From assembly GCF_014648435.1 (NCBI RefSeq), contig NZ_BMRC01000008.1, positions 415,785-479,784 of the forward strand: a stretch of DNA of 64,000 nt, written 5' to 3'. This DNA is from Nonomuraea spiralis. GTDB lineage: Bacteria > Actinomycetota > Actinomycetes > Streptosporangiales > Streptosporangiaceae. The notes beneath the pieces were generated by a model that was not told where the DNA came from, ran no database searches, and saw only the letters and a list, made by a program, of their open reading frames with translations. Made by a program: the position numbers and the translations under genes. Positions 26,297 through 35,629 of this stretch are shown piece after piece; within the stretch, counting starts at the first letter, position 1, and the number at the start of each line of letters is the position of its first letter.

Positions 26297-28084
26297 ATGA
26301 GGCATCGCGCGGGCAGGACGGCGGCGGCGATCACGGCCGCGCTGGCCCTGGTGGCGGCCGGGTGCACGGGCGGCGGCGAGGAGAGGCCGAAGAGCGACTT
26401 CAAGGAGGCCGACGGCAGGGCCGCGGCACAACGATGGGTGTCGGAGGAGTTCACGCCGAGCACGCTGTCGAAGGATCGGCAACTGGCGGAGATGGACTGG
26501 TTCATCAAGGCGGCGGCGCCGTACCGGGGGATGCAGATCAACGTCGTGTCCGAGACGATCACCACCCACGAGTACGAGTCGCAGAAGCTGGCCAAGGCGT
26601 TCGCCGAGATCACCGGGATCAGGATCAAGCACGACCTGATCCAGGAGGGCGACGTCATCGAGAAGCTCCAGACGCAGATCCAGGGCGACCAGAACATCTA
26701 CGACGCCTACGTCAACGACTCCGACCTCATCGGCACCCACTCGCGCGGCACCTACGTGTTCCCGCTGTCGGACTACATGGCCGGGGAGGGGAAGAACGTC
26801 ACCTCCCCCACCCTCGACCTGAACGACTTCATCGGCATCAGCTTCACCACCGGCCCGGACAAGAAGATCTACCAGCTCCCCGACCAGCAGTTCGCGAACC
26901 TCTACTGGTTCCGCTACGACTGGTTCACCGACCCGGCGATCAAGAAGCAGTTCAGGGACGCCTACGGCTACGACCTGGGCGTACCGGTCAACTGGGCGGC
27001 CTACGAGGACATCGCCGACTTCTTCACCAACAAGGTCAACGGCGACGGGACCATCGACGGCGAGAAGGTCTACGGCCACATGGACTACGGCCGTAAGGAC
27101 CCGTCGCTGGGCTGGCGTTTCACCGACGCCTGGTTGTCCATGGCGGGCAACGGCGACCCCGGCATCCCCAACGGCCTGCCGGTGGACGACTGGGGCATCC
27201 GCGTGGAGAACTGCCGCCCGGTCGGCTCGTCGGTCACCCGCGGCGGCGACACCAACGGCCCGGCCTCGGTGTACGCGCTCACCAAGTACGTGGACTGGCT
27301 GAAGAAGTACGCGCCGCGCGAGGCGGCCGGCATGAACTTCAGCGAGGCGGGCCCCGTCCCGGCGCAGGGCGACATCGCCCAGCAGGTCTTCTGGTACACC
27401 ACGTTCACGGCCGACATGACCAAGAAGGGCCTGCCGGTCGTCAACGACGACGGCACCCCCAAGTGGCGCATCGCGCCCAGCCCGCACGGCGCCTACTGGA
27501 AGGAGGGCAACAAGCTCGGCTACCAGGACGCAGGCTCGTGGACGCTGCTGAACAACACCCCCAAGGACCGCAGGGCCGCCGCCTGGCTGTACGCGCAGTT
27601 CGTCACCTCCAAGACGGTGTCGCTGAAGAAGTCGATCACCGGGCTGACCTTCATCCGCGACTCCGACATCAAGAGCGACTACTTCAAGGACAACGCCGCC
27701 AAGTACGGCGGCCTGATCGAGTTCTACAACTCCCCCGCCCGCAAGCAGTGGACCCCGACCGGCACGAACGTGCCCGACTACCCCAAGCTCGCCCAGCTCT
27801 GGTGGCAGAACGTGGCCACCGCCGTCACCGGCGAGACGACCCCGCAGCAGTCCATGGACAACCTGGCCAGGCAGCAGGACGAGATCCTGGCCCGGCTGGA
27901 ACGCCTGTCCCGGGAACGCCAGGGGTACGGCGGGCAGTGCGCGCCCAAGCTGAACCCCGAGCGTCCGGCCCAGTACTGGATCGACCAGCCGGGCGCGCCC
28001 GCGCCGAAACTGGCCGACGAGCGCGGCAAGCCGGAGACCCTCGACTACGACAAGCTCATAGCCCGCTGGAAGGCAGGCGGCTGA
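26297..28084 (+). CDS. GlpV-like solute-binding lipoprotein (polyol/glycerol type)
   Basis: 595 residues, much longer than ordinary CUT1 binding proteins and typical of the GlpV group. Lipobox VAAGC gives lipidated Cys23. Core motifs: QINVVSETITTHEYESQKLAKAFAEITGI and NIYDAYVNDSDLIGTH. Closes the six-gene operon. A glycerol or sugar-alcohol substrate is inferred from the operon type; no glycerol kinase or polyol dehydrogenase gene is adjacent. Confidence 0.87.
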   Translation: MRHRAGRTAAAITAALALVAAGCTGGGEERPKSDFKEADGRAAAQRWVSEEFTPSTLSKDRQLAEMDWFIKAAAPYRGMQINVVSETITTHEYESQKLAKAFAEITGIRIKHDLIQEGDVIEKLQTQIQGDQNIYDAYVNDSDLIGTHSRGTYVFPLSDYMAGEGKNVTSPTLDLNDFIGISFTTGPDKKIYQLPDQQFANLYWFRYDWFTDPAIKKQFRDAYGYDLGVPVNWAAYEDIADFFTNKVNGDGTIDGEKVYGHMDYGRKDPSLGWRFTDAWLSMAGNGDPGIPNGLPVDDWGIRVENCRPVGSSVTRGGDTNGPASVYALTKYVDWLKKYAPREAAGMNFSEAGPVPAQGDIAQQVFWYTTFTADMTKKGLPVVNDDGTPKWRIAPSPHGAYWKEGNKLGYQDAGSWTLLNNTPKDRRAAAWLYAQFVTSKTVSLKKSITGLTFIRDSDIKSDYFKDNAAKYGGLIEFYNSPARKQWTPTGTNVPDYPKLAQLWWQNVATAVTGETTPQQSMDNLARQQDEILARLERLSRERQGYGGQCAPKLNPERPAQYWIDQPGAPAPKLADERGKPETLDYDKLIARWKAGG

Positions 28085-28130
28085 CGCGCCCGCGCGGGGC
28101 TCTCCGGCCGCCCAGGGCTCCCCGGCCGCG

Positions 28131-29411
28131 TCAGGCCAGGCGGGTGCCGGTGTCGGTCAGGTGTACCGGGGTGCCCGAGGCGGCGGACAGGTTGGCCGCG
28201 ACGCCCGTCAGGACGCTGCGGATGCCGTCCCGGTAACCCGCCTGCCTGGCCAGCGGGTCGTCGGCCGGGCCGCGGAACACGTCGTCCAGCAGCAGCCGGT
28301 CACCGCCGCCGTGCCCGCCCGCGCCCTGCCCGACGGGCACCTCCCGGGGCTTCTCCCAGTGGGGGCGCAGGGTGAGCCGCTCCCACGCCCCGGCGGCATG
28401 CTCCTTGGACGCCGCGCTCGGGTCGATCGCGGCGTACGGCGGCGTCCAGGCCCGCTCGACCACCTCCAGCTCCAGCCGTCCCGCCGTGCCGTTGAACGCC
28501 ACCCGATACCCCTCGAAGGGCGCGTGGGCGTTCAGCGAGTACGTCAGCAGCGCCCCGCTGTCGTACCGGACCAGGACCGCCATGTTGTCGTCGATGGTCA
28601 CGCCGTCGCCGAAGACGTCCTGGTCCCGGATGTAGCCGTCCTCGTGCTCGGCGTCCAGGTAGAGACGCTTGAGCCGGGGATCAGCGGAGATGTCCAGGAT
28701 GAACGGGTCGCTGCCGAGGCCGGCCGCGCCCTGGCCGCGTCCGGGACGGTCCGCCAGGCCGCGCGCCCGCGCGTTGGCCGAGCCGTAGAAGCGCAGGGAC
28801 GTCTGCGCGAAGACGGTCTGCGGCGCCGCCCCGAGCCACCAGTTGACCAGGTCGAAATGGTGGGTGGACTTGTGCACCAGCAGGCCGCCCGAGCCGGCCC
28901 GGTCCCGGTGCCAGCGCCGGAAGTAGTCGGCCCCGTGGATGGTGTCGAGCGTCCACTCGAAGTGCACGGACGTCACCTCGCCGACGGCGCCGTCCATGAG
29001 CAGGCGGCGGACGGCCGAGTTGCGCGGCGAGTACCGGTAGTTGAAGGTGACGATCAGCCTTCCGGTGCTGCGCCGGGCCGCTTCGGCGATGGCCGCGCAG
29101 CTCTCGGCGTCCACGGTGAGCGGCTTCTCGACGATGACGTCGCGGCCGGCGTCCAGCGCCGCGCACACGTACCGGGCGTGCGCGGCGTCCGCGGTGGCGA
29201 CCACGACCGCGTCGGCGAGTTCGAGCACCTCGCCGAACTCGGCGGGGGCGAAGCACGGCACCGGGTGGCCGATCCGCTCGGCGTAGTAGTCCATGCGGGT
29301 CCGGTTGGTGTCGCACAGGGCGACGACCGTGCCGGCGTCACGCCAGTCGCCGAGCAGCGCGTCCACGTAGAGCTGCGCGCGGTGCCCGAGCCCGACGAAC
29401 GCGTACCTCAT
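28131..29411 (-). CDS. Gfo/Idh/MocA oxidoreductase
   Basis: 426 residues. N-terminal Rossmann fold begins YAFVGLGHRAQLY (GxGxxx), and the cofactor/catalytic motif VEKPLTV is in place, as is the second-domain stretch GSGGLLVHKSTHHFDLVNWW with the conserved His residues of sugar oxidoreductases. Probably NAD(P)-dependent oxidation of a sugar or sugar acid imported by the transporter encoded immediately upstream; it is the last gene of that minus-strand operon (10 bases after the binding-protein gene). Confidence 0.9.
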   Translation of the reverse strand: MRYAFVGLGHRAQLYVDALLGDWRDAGTVVALCDTNRTRMDYYAERIGHPVPCFAPAEFGEVLELADAVVVATADAAHARYVCAALDAGRDVIVEKPLTVDAESCAAIAEAARRSTGRLIVTFNYRYSPRNSAVRRLLMDGAVGEVTSVHFEWTLDTIHGADYFRRWHRDRAGSGGLLVHKSTHHFDLVNWWLGAAPQTVFAQTSLRFYGSANARARGLADRPGRGQGAAGLGSDPFILDISADPRLKRLYLDAEHEDGYIRDQDVFGDGVTIDDNMAVLVRYDSGALLTYSLNAHAPFEGYRVAFNGTAGRLELEVVERAWTPPYAAIDPSAASKEHAAGAWERLTLRPHWEKPREVPVGQGAGGHGGGDRLLLDDVFRGPADDPLARQAGYRDGIRSVLTGVAANLSAASGTPVHLTDTGTRLA

Positions 29412-29421
29412 GGTCGTCCTC

Positions 29422-30699
29422 TCAGCCGGCGATGGCGGCGTTGGCCTCGGTCAGGAACTTCTGGGCGGCGACGTCGGGCGTCATCCGGCCGAAGATGACC
29501 TCCTCGGTGTACCGCTTGAGGATGTCCTCAAGGGCGCTGGCGCCCTTCGGCGGCGCGGCGGGCGGGTCGGCCAGCTCGCCCTTGATGGAGTCGACGAACT
29601 CCAGCGTCTTCTGGTCGGCGGGCGGCAGCTTGTCCTTGACCGCGGCCAGGACCTTCGAGCTGGCGGGCAGGCCGCGGTCGCTGAGGATGATCCCGCCGAC
29701 CTCGGCGTCGTTGATCATGAAGTCGACGAACTTCGCGGCCTCGGCGGCGTGCTCGCTCTTCGAGGAGGCGGTGTAGAACATCGCCGGTTGCAGGAACATG
29801 CCGCCGGTGGTGGCGCCCTCCGCCTTGGGCAGGCGCAGCAGGCTCATGTCCTTGCCCGACGCCTTGGTGACCGCGCCGAGCTGGTTGCTCCACCACATGC
29901 CGGACGCGCCGGTGTTGGTGGCCAGCAGCGACTGGTCCACGCTGGTCGCGCCGACCTCGGCGGTCTTGGCGGCGTCCGGGCTGCCCTTGGCCTTGATCGT
30001 GTCCAGCATGACCTGCCACCAGGCCACGATCGTCCCGGGCGTGACGCCGATCTTGTTGCCCTCGTAGAAGGGCTCGCCGCGCTGGGCGGCGAAGATCTGC
30101 AGGAAGGCGGGGTTCCAGTTGAGCTGGGTGCCGTAGACCGTGCCGCCGCCCTTGGCGGTGATCTGGGAGCTGAGGTCGACGTAGTCCTTCCAGGTCCACT
30201 TGGTGTCGTCGGGCGCCTTCTGCCCGGCCGCCTCCACCAGGGACGGGTTGAGCACCACGGAGAAGACGTTGGCGCCGGTGGGGACGGCGTACTGCTTGCC
30301 GTCGATGGCGCCGGTGCCGAGCAGCTTGGGGTCGATGTCGGCGGTCTGGACCTTGCCGGTCAGGTCGGCCAGCGTGCCGCGGTCGGCGTACTCGCGCAGG
30401 CCGCGGATCTCCAGGGTGATGACGTCCGGCGCGTCGCTCGCGGCCACCTTCGTGGACAGCGTCTCGTAGTAGCTGGCGAAGTCGGAGAATTCGCCCTCGA
30501 CGTCGATGTCCGGGTTCTTGGCCTCGAACTTCTTGATCGCCTCTTCGGTCATCTTCTGCCGCGCGTCGCTGCCCCAATAGGAGAAGCGCAGCTTGGTCCT
30601 GCCGTCGGCGGCCTCGTCGCCGCCGCCGCAGGCCGCGGTGACCGCCAGCACGGCGGTGGCGAGCAGGGCCGCCGACCACGTCTTCTTGCCTGAGCTCAC
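29422..30699 (-). CDS. Sugar ABC transporter binding lipoprotein
   Basis: 425 residues. Lipobox VTAAC gives lipidated Cys24. CUT1 family core: LRFSYWGSDARQKMTEEAIKKFEAKNPDIDV and SDAPDVITLEIRGLREYADRG. Operon order on the minus strand is permease, permease, this gene, oxidoreductase. The uptake substrate is probably related to the uronate/aldarate genes across the LacI gene. Confidence 0.9.
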   Translation of the reverse strand: MSSGKKTWSAALLATAVLAVTAACGGGDEAADGRTKLRFSYWGSDARQKMTEEAIKKFEAKNPDIDVEGEFSDFASYYETLSTKVAASDAPDVITLEIRGLREYADRGTLADLTGKVQTADIDPKLLGTGAIDGKQYAVPTGANVFSVVLNPSLVEAAGQKAPDDTKWTWKDYVDLSSQITAKGGGTVYGTQLNWNPAFLQIFAAQRGEPFYEGNKIGVTPGTIVAWWQVMLDTIKAKGSPDAAKTAEVGATSVDQSLLATNTGASGMWWSNQLGAVTKASGKDMSLLRLPKAEGATTGGMFLQPAMFYTASSKSEHAAEAAKFVDFMINDAEVGGIILSDRGLPASSKVLAAVKDKLPPADQKTLEFVDSIKGELADPPAAPPKGASALEDILKRYTEEVIFGRMTPDVAAQKFLTEANAAIAG

Positions 30700-30744
30700 G
30701 GCTCTACCTCCTGTGGGATGTCGCTGTTTCGGGGGGTGGGGGAA

Positions 30745-31611
30745 CTACTTCAGTCCCGTGGTGGCCACACCACGGATCAGGTACTTCTGGCCGGCCAGGA
30801 AGAAGCCGAAGATCGGGCCGAGCGCGACGATCGACATGGCGAACATCGGGCCCCACGACGAGTCGCTGCTGGCGTCGAGGAAGGTGCGCAGCGCCACCGG
30901 GGCGGTGAAGTTGTCCGGGTTGTTGAGGTAGAGGAGCTGGCTGAGGAAGTCGTTCCAGGTCCAGATGAACGTGAAGATCGCGGTCGTGGCCAGCGCCGGG
31001 GCGCAGAGCGGGATGATCACCCTGATGAACGTGCGCCAGTAGCCGGCGCCGTCGATCTCGGCGGCCTCGTCCAGTTCCCGGGGGAGGGAACGGATGAACT
31101 GCACCATCAGGAACACGAAGAACGCGTCCGTGGCCAGCACCTTCGGCATGACCAGCGGCCAGATCGTGTTGATCAGTCCGAGCTTGGAGAACATGACGTA
31201 CTGCGGCACGATCAGTACGTGGTGGGGCAACATGATCGTGCCCAGCATGATCGTGAACCACAACTTCTTGAGCGGGAAGTCCAGCCGGGCGAAGGCGTAC
31301 GCGGCCAGCGAGCAGGCCACCAGGTTCGCCACCACCGACAGCACGGTGATCACCGCGGAGTTCCACAGGTAGTACCCGAAGGGGTGCTTCAGCGCGGTCC
31401 AGCCCTCGGTGTAGTTGTCCAGCGTGACCTCGCTCGGCCACAGGCCGGGCTGCCGGAAGATCAGCTCTTCGGGCTTGAGCGAGCTGGAGATCATCCACAG
31501 CAGCGGATAGAGCATGACCAGGCCGAACCCGATCAGCAGGACGTGCTTGACCACCCGGCCGCCCTTGACCGGACGGAACAGCACGGGCAGCGGCCTACTT
31601 GGTGTCGCCAT
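30745..31611 (-). CDS. Sugar ABC transporter permease (MalG-like)
   Basis: 288 residues, six predicted helices; EAA loop ELDEAAEIDGAGYWRTFIRVIIPLCAP. Its start overlaps the end of the upstream permease gene by 17 bases, implying translational coupling. It forms the channel with that product; the ATPase is not in the operon. Confidence 0.9.
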   Translation of the reverse strand: MATPSRPLPVLFRPVKGGRVVKHVLLIGFGLVMLYPLLWMISSSLKPEELIFRQPGLWPSEVTLDNYTEGWTALKHPFGYYLWNSAVITVLSVVANLVACSLAAYAFARLDFPLKKLWFTIMLGTIMLPHHVLIVPQYVMFSKLGLINTIWPLVMPKVLATDAFFVFLMVQFIRSLPRELDEAAEIDGAGYWRTFIRVIIPLCAPALATTAIFTFIWTWNDFLSQLLYLNNPDNFTAPVALRTFLDASSDSSWGPMFAMSIVALGPIFGFFLAGQKYLIRGVATTGLK

Positions 31612-32488
31612 AGAAGACCCAATACTTGGACGCGAGGAAGTTCACCCCGGTGAGGCCGGCGATGATGAGCAGCAGGACCCAGGCCATGGCGGCCGCGTAG
31701 CCCATGTCGAAGTTCTTGAAGCCCGTGAGGTAGAGGTAGAGCGTGTTGAACATCGTGGAGTCGGCCGGCCCGCCCGAGCCGCCGCTCACGATGAACGACT
31801 GCGTGAACGACTGGAACGACTTGATGATCTCCAGCACCAGGTTGAAGAAGATGATCGGGGTCAGCAGCGGCAGCGTGATCGAGCGGAACTGGCGGAACAC
31901 GCCGGCGCCGTCCACCGCGGCGGCCTCGTAGTAGCTGGCGGGGATCTGGCGCAGCCCGGCCAGGAAGATGATCATCGGGGCGCCGAACGTCCAGACGTGC
32001 AGGATGATCAGCGTGCCGAGGGCGGTGTCGGGGTCGCTGACCCAGCCGGGGCCCTGGATGCCGAAGACCGACAGCACGGCGTTGACCAGGCCCTCCGCCC
32101 CGAAGACCTTGCGCCACAGGATCGCGATCGCGACGCTGCCGCCCAGCAGCGAGGGCAGGTAGAAGATCGACCGGTAGAGCGACAGGCCGCGTAACCCACG
32201 GTCGAGCACCAGGGCGAGCGCGAGCGCGAAGGCCAGTTGCAGCGGCACGGAGACGATCACGTAGATCGTCGTCACCTTCAGCGAGTTCAGGTAACGGGCA
32301 TCCTCGGTGAACATCTTGACGTAGTTGTCGAACCCGACCCACTTGGCCTCCTCCAGGAGGTTGTAGTCGGTGAACGACAGATAGAGCGAGGCGACGATGG
32401 GGCCGATCGTGATGACGAGCAGGCCGGCGAACCAGGGCGCCAGGAACAGGTAGGCGGCCCGCGCCTCGCGGCGGGAACGTCTGGACAT
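31595..32488 (-). CDS. Sugar ABC transporter permease (MalF-like)
   Basis: 297 residues from ATG 32488, which has a GAGGTGGG ribosome-binding site; upstream ATGs at 32518 and 32530 would add 10-14 residues and lack one. Basic N-terminus MSRRSRREARAAYLFL, six helices, EAA loop SYYEAAAVDGAGVFRQFRSITLP. First gene of the sugar-uptake operon. Several LacI-type operators lie in the 235 bases upstream. Confidence 0.88.
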   Translation of the reverse strand: MSRRSRREARAAYLFLAPWFAGLLVITIGPIVASLYLSFTDYNLLEEAKWVGFDNYVKMFTEDARYLNSLKVTTIYVIVSVPLQLAFALALALVLDRGLRGLSLYRSIFYLPSLLGGSVAIAILWRKVFGAEGLVNAVLSVFGIQGPGWVSDPDTALGTLIILHVWTFGAPMIIFLAGLRQIPASYYEAAAVDGAGVFRQFRSITLPLLTPIIFFNLVLEIIKSFQSFTQSFIVSGGSGGPADSTMFNTLYLYLTGFKNFDMGYAAAMAWVLLLIIAGLTGVNFLASKYWVFYGDTK

Positions 32489-32563
32489 GCGACGATCCCA
32501 CCTCAGCGAGTCAGTCATGACGGAACTCATTCGTCATCACGGACCTTCCGGCGAGATGTGAAT

Positions 32564-32721
32564 GGATAGCGCTTTCCTATAGCTGCCGGGAAAGTTCCGT
32601 CAACCCTTTGCAGGCGTTACATGGCCGTTATCGATATATCGATGCCGCATTTCCGCAGGTGACAAGCGCTACCCAAGAGAAGTCCGATGAATATTGCTGC
32701 GATTTAGTACAACCGTTTGCA
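32564..32721. promoter_or_regulatory. Cluster of LacI-type operators before the sugar ABC operon
   Basis: Two sites match the operators of the neighbouring LacI regulon: TACAACCGTTTGCA (32708-32721) and GTCAACCCTTTGCA (32599-32612). Weaker AGCGCT-centred sites are GGATAGCGCTTTCC (32564-32577) and ACAAGCGCTAC near 32662-32672. A perfect 14-bp palindrome ATCGATATATCGAT is at 32630-32643. Confidence 0.6.
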
Positions 32722-32723
32722 GG

Positions 32724-33677
32724 TCATCGGGGCGGTGCCGTCGACTCCCGCACCACCAGGCGGGTCTCCAGCGAGGTCGTCGCGCTCACCTCCTGGATGA
32801 GCAGGTCGACCGCCAGCCGCCCGGCCGCCGCGGTGGGCATGGCGACCGTGGTGAGCTTGGGCCGGTTCAGCCGCCCGGGGACGATGTCGTCGATGCCCAC
32901 CACGCTGACGTCCTCCGGCACGCTCAGCCCGAGGTCGCCGAGGCCCTCGACGAGCCCGATCGCCATGAGGTCGTTGTAGGCGAGCACCCCGGTCACCCCG
33001 GCCTCGCGCACCGCGGCCGCGGCGGCCAGGCCGCCCCGCTCGGTGGGCGCGTTGGGCCCGATCACGACCAGTTCGACCCCCGCCACCCGCTCGGCCGCCG
33101 ACCGGATCTCCCCGCTCGTCCACGAGCCGGCCGGGCCCGACAACAGCGCCACGCGCCGGTGCCCGAGCGCGGCCAGGTGCTCGACCGCGAGCCGGGCGCC
33201 GTGCCCGACGTCCATCAGGACCGTGGCGGCGCCGCGCAGCCTTCGGTTGATCACCACGAGCGGCACCCGCTCGGCCAGCCGCTCCAGCACCCTGTTCGAC
33301 GAGCGCGGACTGCACAACACCACGCCGTCCACCTGCTTGGAGAACGCCTGGATCAGCTCCTCCTCGGCCGCCGGCTCCTCGTCGGTGTCGGCCACGAACA
33401 GGTGGTAGTCGCGCTGCCGGGCCGCGGCGTGGGCGGCCTTGATCAGCGGCGGGAAGAACGGGTTGGCGATGTCGGCCACGATCAGGCCCAGGTTGTGGGT
33501 ACGCCCGGTCGTGAGCGCCCTGGCCGCCCTGTTGGGCCGGTATCCCAGCTCCTCGGCCACCGCCAGCACCCTGGTACGGGTGGCCGCGTTCACCATGTGC
33601 GGCGCGGAGAACGTCCGCGACACGGTCGATACGTGCACACCGGAAGCGCGGGCCACATCGCGAATCGTCACTGTCAC
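32724..33677 (-). CDS. LacI-family regulator of the aldarate/sugar island
   Basis: 317 residues from GTG 33677 (a second GTG at 33671 is possible; an upstream ATG at 33761 would add non-conserved residues and overrun two operators). HTH TIRDVARASGVHVSTVSRTFSAP, then the hinge RPNRAARALTTGRT and a sugar-sensor domain ending VVRESTAPPR. It lies between the minus-strand ABC operon and the plus-strand catabolic operon; operators of one type occur on all sides, so it likely controls both and itself. Confidence 0.92.
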   Translation of the reverse strand: MTVTIRDVARASGVHVSTVSRTFSAPHMVNAATRTRVLAVAEELGYRPNRAARALTTGRTHNLGLIVADIANPFFPPLIKAAHAAARQRDYHLFVADTDEEPAAEEELIQAFSKQVDGVVLCSPRSSNRVLERLAERVPLVVINRRLRGAATVLMDVGHGARLAVEHLAALGHRRVALLSGPAGSWTSGEIRSAAERVAGVELVVIGPNAPTERGGLAAAAAVREAGVTGVLAYNDLMAIGLVEGLGDLGLSVPEDVSVVGIDDIVPGRLNRPKLTTVAMPTAAAGRLAVDLLIQEVSATTSLETRLVVRESTAPPR

Positions 33678-33692
33678 AGTCGCCCACCCTAA

Positions 33693-33736
33693 CGCAACCG
33701 CTTGCAGGCACCAGGGCAACGATGAAAGCGCTTGCC
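33693..33736. promoter_or_regulatory. Two LacI operators at the regulator's own promoter
   Basis: CGCAACCGCTTGCA (33693-33706) and TGAAAGCGCTTGCC (33723-33736), 30 bases apart centre to centre, about three turns. Both fit the half-site TGCAARC / GYTTGCA. Confidence 0.65.
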
Positions 33737-33800
33737 GACCGACCGGCCCTCCAGCATGCACCTGTCCACCCAGCTAGACGGCATGGTCAGAAATCGGCTC

Positions 33801-33831
33801 TTGACGCCTCGCCCATCGTGACCCATAGGTT
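33801..33831 (+). promoter_or_regulatory. Putative promoter of aldarate operon
   Basis: TTGACG at 33801-33806 and TAGGTT at 33826-33831, spaced 19 bases; an operator begins four bases downstream. Confidence 0.45.
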
Positions 33832-33834
33832 TAG

Positions 33835-33848
33835 TGCAACTGTTTGCA
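33835..33848. promoter_or_regulatory. LacI operator at aldarate operon start
   Basis: TGCAACTGTTTGCA, placed over the expected transcription start. The surrounding TTAGTRCAACYGTTTGCAG is shared with the site at 32704-32722 in front of the ABC operon. Confidence 0.7.
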
Positions 33849-33869
33849 GTCTTGAAGGAGTCCCCCACG

Positions 33870-34760
33870 GTGAGCAGAGTGCTCGTCACCGGCAGCGCCG
33901 GACGCCTCGGCCGCAGCGTCGTCACCGCGCTCGCGGCCGCCGGGCACGAGGTGATCGGCGTGGACCGGGCCCCCGGCACGCCGGACGAGGCCGCCGCGAC
34001 GTTACCGGCCGACCTCACGGACACCGGCCAGGCGTTCGAGGCCATCGCCCGGTTCCGGCCGGAGTCGGTGATCCATCTGGCGGCCATCGCGACGCCGTTC
34101 AGCCGGCCGGAATCAGTGATCTTCGAGGTGAACACGCGGCTCGCGTTCAACGTCTGCGAGGCGTCGGTGGAGCTGGGCGTGTCCGGCGTGGTGGTGGCCA
34201 GCAGCCCCACGGTGATCGGCTACGGCGCGCCCGGCGGGTGGGTCCCGTCGTACCTGCCGATCGACGAGGAGCACCCGGCGCTGCCCTGGAACGGCTACAA
34301 CCTGTCCAAGCTGGTGGCCGAGCAGACCATGAAGGCGTTCGCACGGGCGGGCCGGACGAGGATGGCGGCCGTCCGGCCGTGTTTCGTCATCCCGCCCGAG
34401 GAGTGGGCGGGCGCGCCCACGCAGTCGGGGCACACCGTCAAGGAGCGGCTCGACCAGCCGCGGATCGGCGGCGTCTCGCTGTTCAACTACGTCGACGCGC
34501 GCGACGCGGCCGAGCTGTTCACCGTGCTGATCGCGGCGCTGCCCGAGCTGCCGGGCGGCGAGGTCTTCTTCGCCGGGGCGGCCGACGCCCTGGCCAGGGA
34601 GCCGCTGGCCGACCTGCTCCCCCAGGCCGTGCCGGGCACCGAGGAGCTGGCCGCCGGGCTCACCGGCACCGCTCCCGCCTTCTCCACGGCCAAGGCGCGA
34701 CGCCTGCTCGGCTGGGAGCCCAAGCGAAGCTGGCGAACCGAACTCAAGGAATCCGAATGA
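33870..34760 (+). CDS. NAD-dependent epimerase/dehydratase-type SDR, possible uronate dehydrogenase
   Basis: 296 residues from GTG 33870, with GAAGGAG at 33854-33860. Extended-SDR features: VLVTGSAGRLGRSVV, IHLAAIATPF, VVASSPTVIGYG and the catalytic YNLSK. The following two genes encode aldarate-pathway enzymes, so oxidation of a uronate to its aldarolactone would complete the route; this is inferred from context, since family members also act as sugar epimerases. Overlaps the next gene by ATGA. Confidence 0.78.
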   Translation: MSRVLVTGSAGRLGRSVVTALAAAGHEVIGVDRAPGTPDEAAATLPADLTDTGQAFEAIARFRPESVIHLAAIATPFSRPESVIFEVNTRLAFNVCEASVELGVSGVVVASSPTVIGYGAPGGWVPSYLPIDEEHPALPWNGYNLSKLVAEQTMKAFARAGRTRMAAVRPCFVIPPEEWAGAPTQSGHTVKERLDQPRIGGVSLFNYVDARDAAELFTVLIAALPELPGGEVFFAGAADALAREPLADLLPQAVPGTEELAAGLTGTAPAFSTAKARRLLGWEPKRSWRTELKESE

Positions 34761-35629
34761 ACCTCAGCGGTGTGCTGTTCTTCCCCGTCACCCCCTTCGA
34801 CGCCGCCGGCGCGCTCGCCGAGCAGGTGCTGGCCGAGCACATCGGGCAGGGCATGGCGCACGGCCCCGGCGGCGTGTTCGCGGCCTGCGGCACCGGCGAG
34901 TTCTCCGCCCTGTCGGAGTCTGAGCACGCGCGGACCGTCCGGGTGGCAGCCGAGGTCGTGGGCGGGCGGGTGCCGGTGTTCGCCGGGGCGGGCGGCCCGA
35001 TCGGCGCGGCGCTGAACCAGGCGCGGGCGGCCCGCGCGGCGGGCGCCGACGGCCTGCTGCTCATGCCTCCCTACCTGACGCAGGGCCCGGCGAGCGGGTA
35101 CGCCGCGTACGTGGCCGCCGTCGCCGCCGAACTGCCGGTGATCGTCTACCAGCGCGGCCCGGTCGTGCTCGACCCGGACACCGTGGTCGAGCTGGCCGGC
35201 GTCCCCGGCGTGATCGGGCTCAAGGACGGGCTCGGCGACATCGACCGGATACAGCGGACCGTCCTCGCGGTACGCGGGAAGCACCCGGAGTTCCTGTTCT
35301 TCAACGGCCTGCCGACGGCCGAGCTGACCATGCCCGCCTACCGGGGCATCGGCGTGGACCTGTACTCCAGCGCGGTCTTCGCCTTCGCCCCCGAGATCGC
35401 CGTGGCGTACCTGAACGGCGACGAGCGGCTGCTGACCGAGTTCTACGCCCCGCTCGTCCGCCTGCGCGACAAGGTGCCCGGTTACCCGGTGTCGCTGGTC
35501 AAGGCCGGCGTACGGCTGCGTGGCCTCGACGTCGGCCCGGTGCGCCCGCCGCTGGTCGAGGTGGCCGACGACCATCTCGCCGAGCTGGACGCGCTGATCA
35601 GGACCGGGCTCGCCCTGGCGGCGTCGTGA
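34757..35629 (+). CDS. kdgD: 5-dehydro-4-deoxyglucarate dehydratase (DapA family)
   Basis: 290 residues. The class I aldolase/DHDPS barrel has the Schiff-base Lys156 in GVIGLKDGLGD and the general-acid Tyr131 in VIVYQRG. FAACGTGEFSALS instead of the DHDPS GTTGE loop, plus LLLMPPYLTQGP, match 5-keto-4-deoxyglucarate dehydratases, which make 2-oxoglutarate semialdehyde. Coupled to genes on both sides (ATGA and GTGA overlaps). The final semialdehyde dehydrogenase is not in the window. Confidence 0.82.
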   Translation: MNLSGVLFFPVTPFDAAGALAEQVLAEHIGQGMAHGPGGVFAACGTGEFSALSESEHARTVRVAAEVVGGRVPVFAGAGGPIGAALNQARAARAAGADGLLLMPPYLTQGPASGYAAYVAAVAAELPVIVYQRGPVVLDPDTVVELAGVPGVIGLKDGLGDIDRIQRTVLAVRGKHPEFLFFNGLPTAELTMPAYRGIGVDLYSSAVFAFAPEIAVAYLNGDERLLTEFYAPLVRLRDKVPGYPVSLVKAGVRLRGLDVGPVRPPLVEVADDHLAELDALIRTGLALAAS

